NCBI GenBank assembly: GCA_035707965.1
Contig: DASSTJ010000015.1
Span: 1 to 15,499 of the forward strand
Reading direction: 5' to 3'
DNA length: 15,499 nucleotides
Source: DASSTJ01 sp035707965
GTDB lineage: Bacteria > Actinomycetota > Actinomycetes > Actinomycetales > Angustibacteraceae
This document shows, in pieces, positions 12,819 through 15,499 of the stretch. Every line of letters begins with the position of its first letter. Position 1 is the first letter of the stretch. The notes under the pieces are model-generated. The model was given only the letters and a program-made list of their open reading frames with translations, searched no databases and was not told where the DNA came from. The translations under genes were made by a program, and so were the position numbers.

Positions 12819-13799
12819 TCAGCTGTCGTCGCGGCGTCGCGTGATCGTCGACGCGTCGTCACCGGTGCCGCCGACGAACCGCATGGGGTCACCGGCGCCG
12901 AGGTCACGCACGCCTGCCGACTCCAGCGCGCCCACCGCCATGGTCCGCCGCACGGCCGCGAAGGTGAGCACGTGCGCGAGCACGCCGCCGTACGTGAACG
13001 TCTCGGGCGGGTCGCAGACGGCGTCCACGAAGGTCTCGTCCCCCCGGCCGTCCTTCACCGGGTCGAGCACCAGCTCGCGGAAGCGCGGCGCCGTCTCGGC
13101 GAGGCGCCGCCGTAGGCCGTCGGGCGTCGTGTCGCCCGCCGCGGGCATCGACGTGCCGCCCTCCAGCGCGTGCACCCACATCTCGAGCTGGCCGACCAGG
13201 CGGTCGGTGAGCCCACGCAGGCTGGGGCTGTCGTCGATGCCCTCGACCGAGAGCTCCACCGGCCGGTCGAGCACCTCGTCGTCGAGTCGGGCGGTGCGGT
13301 CGATGATCTCGCCGGTGAGCCACAGGTGGTGGTCCACCATGCGGGTGAGGAGGTCCATGGGCGTGCTCCTTCGGGTGGCGGGCAGCCGCAGGCCGCCCGG
13401 GGGGTGGAAGTGGATGCCGCTCGGGGCCGGCAGGGCGTGCTGCGTGACCAGGTGCCCGAGCCGGCCGGACGCCGGCGCCGCCCGGTAGTGCGACGGCGGC
13501 CGGCCGTAGGCCCGCGCGAACGCCCGGGTGAAGGCCTCCGCGGACGAGTAGCCGCAGTCCGTGGCGAGGTCGATGACGGGTGTCGACGTCGAGAGCAGCC
13601 GGTACGCGGCCCGCTCCAGCAGCAGCCGGCGTCGAAAGGCGCCGGGTGGCTCGCCGAGGGCAGCGCTGACCAGCCGGTCGAAGTGGAAGCGCGAGAGGTA
13701 GGCCCGGCGCGCGAGCTCGTCGCCGGGCAGGTCGGGCTCGTCGAGGCTCTCCTCGACGAGGTCGAGGATGGCGCGGAGGCGGTCGTCCGACGTGGTCAC
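12819..13799 (-). CDS. AraC-type HTH regulator fused to a DinB-like domain
   Basis: 326 residues from GTG 13799; no other in-frame start is near. Residues 5-105 are an AraC/XylS DNA-binding domain with two helix-turn-helices: LARRAYLSRFHFDRLVSAAL (29-48) and VIDLATDCGYSSAEAFTRAF, ending in GRPPSHYRA. After a linker, MDLLTRMVDHHLWLTGEIIDRTARLDD to GGVLAHVLTFAAVRRTMAVGALE (about residues 145-290) resembles the four-helix DinB/YfiT fold with candidate metal-binding histidines (DHH, AHV). The HTH-first, DinB-second order suggests a regulator that senses a small ligand or thiol through the DinB part, but ligand and targets are unknown. The gene is divergent from clpC and convergent with ku. RBS is poor (GAGAGGGG is too distant). 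Confidence 0.85.
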   Translation of the reverse strand: MTTSDDRLRAILDLVEESLDEPDLPGDELARRAYLSRFHFDRLVSAALGEPPGAFRRRLLLERAAYRLLSTSTPVIDLATDCGYSSAEAFTRAFARAYGRPPSHYRAAPASGRLGHLVTQHALPAPSGIHFHPPGGLRLPATRRSTPMDLLTRMVDHHLWLTGEIIDRTARLDDEVLDRPVELSVEGIDDSPSLRGLTDRLVGQLEMWVHALEGGTSMPAAGDTTPDGLRRRLAETAPRFRELVLDPVKDGRGDETFVDAVCDPPETFTYGGVLAHVLTFAAVRRTMAVGALESAGVRDLGAGDPMRFVGGTGDDASTITRRRDDS

Positions 13800-14116
13800 C
13801 CGCCGATCGTGCCCCTCTCGGCGTCCGCACTGCCTGATCGCGGTTGCGCACCTGCTCGGGCCGCCGGTTCCGCGCTGGGCGAACGCGGCCCCGAGCCGGA
13901 ACAGGCGCCCGCCGCGGCGAGTTGGGACGAGTGCGACATCCACCGGTCCAGAGGGGTGACCCACGTGCCGATAGGACCGGGACGGACACCGCGCGGGAGC
14001 CACCAGCGACGGTCGTTCACAACAGGTGGGTGTCGGACCACGGGGGATAGCATCAGTCGTGGTCGAAGGGAGGGGAGAGTCCCGCTCCTGACAGACCGCT
14101 CGCGAGGAGAGCACAG
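13800..14116. other. 317-bp intergenic region upstream of clpC
   Basis: No gene is seen here. It carries the SigR/SigH-like promoter at 13898-13923 and a lone -10-like TAGCAT (14048-14053) without a recognisable -35. The clpC RBS is GAGGAG at 14104-14109, 7 nt before ATG 14117. A purine-rich stretch (14063-14080) precedes the start. I looked for HspR inverted repeats and ClgR-type CGC-N5-GCG sites and found none that match well. Confidence 0.6.
13898..13923 (+). promoter_or_regulatory. SigR/SigH-type (ECF oxidative-stress) promoter of clpC
   Basis: GGAAC (13898-13902) is followed by exactly 18 bp and GTT (13921-13923). This equals the -35/-10 layout of promoters read by Streptomyces SigR and mycobacterial SigH (GGAA(T/C)-N18-GTT). 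The start would be near 13930, giving a clpC leader of roughly 185 nt. clpC belonging to the thiol-stress regulon is reported in related actinobacteria; here it is inferred from sequence. Confidence 0.5.

Positions 14117-15499
<1,383 letters not shown>

Noticed and set aside
13868..13889. Possible ClgR operator near GCGCTGGGCGAACGC
   Set aside because: The CGC and GCG half-sites are 3 nt apart instead of the 5 expected, and flanking bases do not fit.

Overview
The window is very GC-rich and densely coded, with many GTG starts, 4-nt GTGA gene overlaps and few sigma-70-like motifs. It carries lsr2, a lysine-tailed Ku, split LigD proteins and clpC. Together these point to a high-GC actinobacterium (Actinomycetes). 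The gene order DUF2520 protein - panC - (nad genes) - lysS - small membrane protein - lsr2 - clpC resembles the conserved block around M. tuberculosis Rv3603c-Rv3596c. Genus or species cannot be told from the sequence alone.

Layout. (1) 1-492: 3' end of a bacterial PH-domain membrane protein (+). (2) 496-2840: minus-strand cluster of two SAM-dependent methyltransferases that overlap by 4 nt and a lipoprotein of unknown function. (3) 2879-7265: plus-strand, tightly coupled cofactor operon: DUF2520 Rossmann protein, panC (pantothenate), nadB and nadC (de novo NAD). It is followed by a 40-bp near-perfect palindrome with a diverged second copy. (4) 7435-9680: lysS, a 55-residue single-TM protein and lsr2 (H-NS-like xenogeneic silencer). 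(5) 9756-12762: an NHEJ module, with LigD polymerase and LigD ligase on the minus strand facing away from ku on the plus strand. (6) 12819-13799: AraC-type HTH fused to a DinB-like domain, minus strand. (7) 14117-end: clpC, cut by the window edge after 461 codons.

How the genes work together. PanC and NadB/NadC make precursors of CoA and NAD, and the DUF2520 protein may be an oxidoreductase in the same pathway. Ku and the two LigD proteins form a minimal two-component end-joining system lacking the LigD 3'-phosphoesterase domain within this window. ClpC is the AAA+ unfoldase of the ClpCP protease, and its upstream region carries a good match to a SigR/SigH-type oxidative-stress promoter.

I found no CRISPR array, tRNA, rRNA, transposase or phage gene. 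Most of the window is conserved housekeeping sequence, and I do not see a clearly new multi-gene system. The most worthwhile non-coding signals are the paired palindromes after nadC, the back-to-back apparently leaderless promoters at 2848-2871, the SigR-like promoter of clpC and the helically phased repeats between ligD and ku. The most worthwhile protein signals are substitutions in conserved motifs of both LigD proteins.
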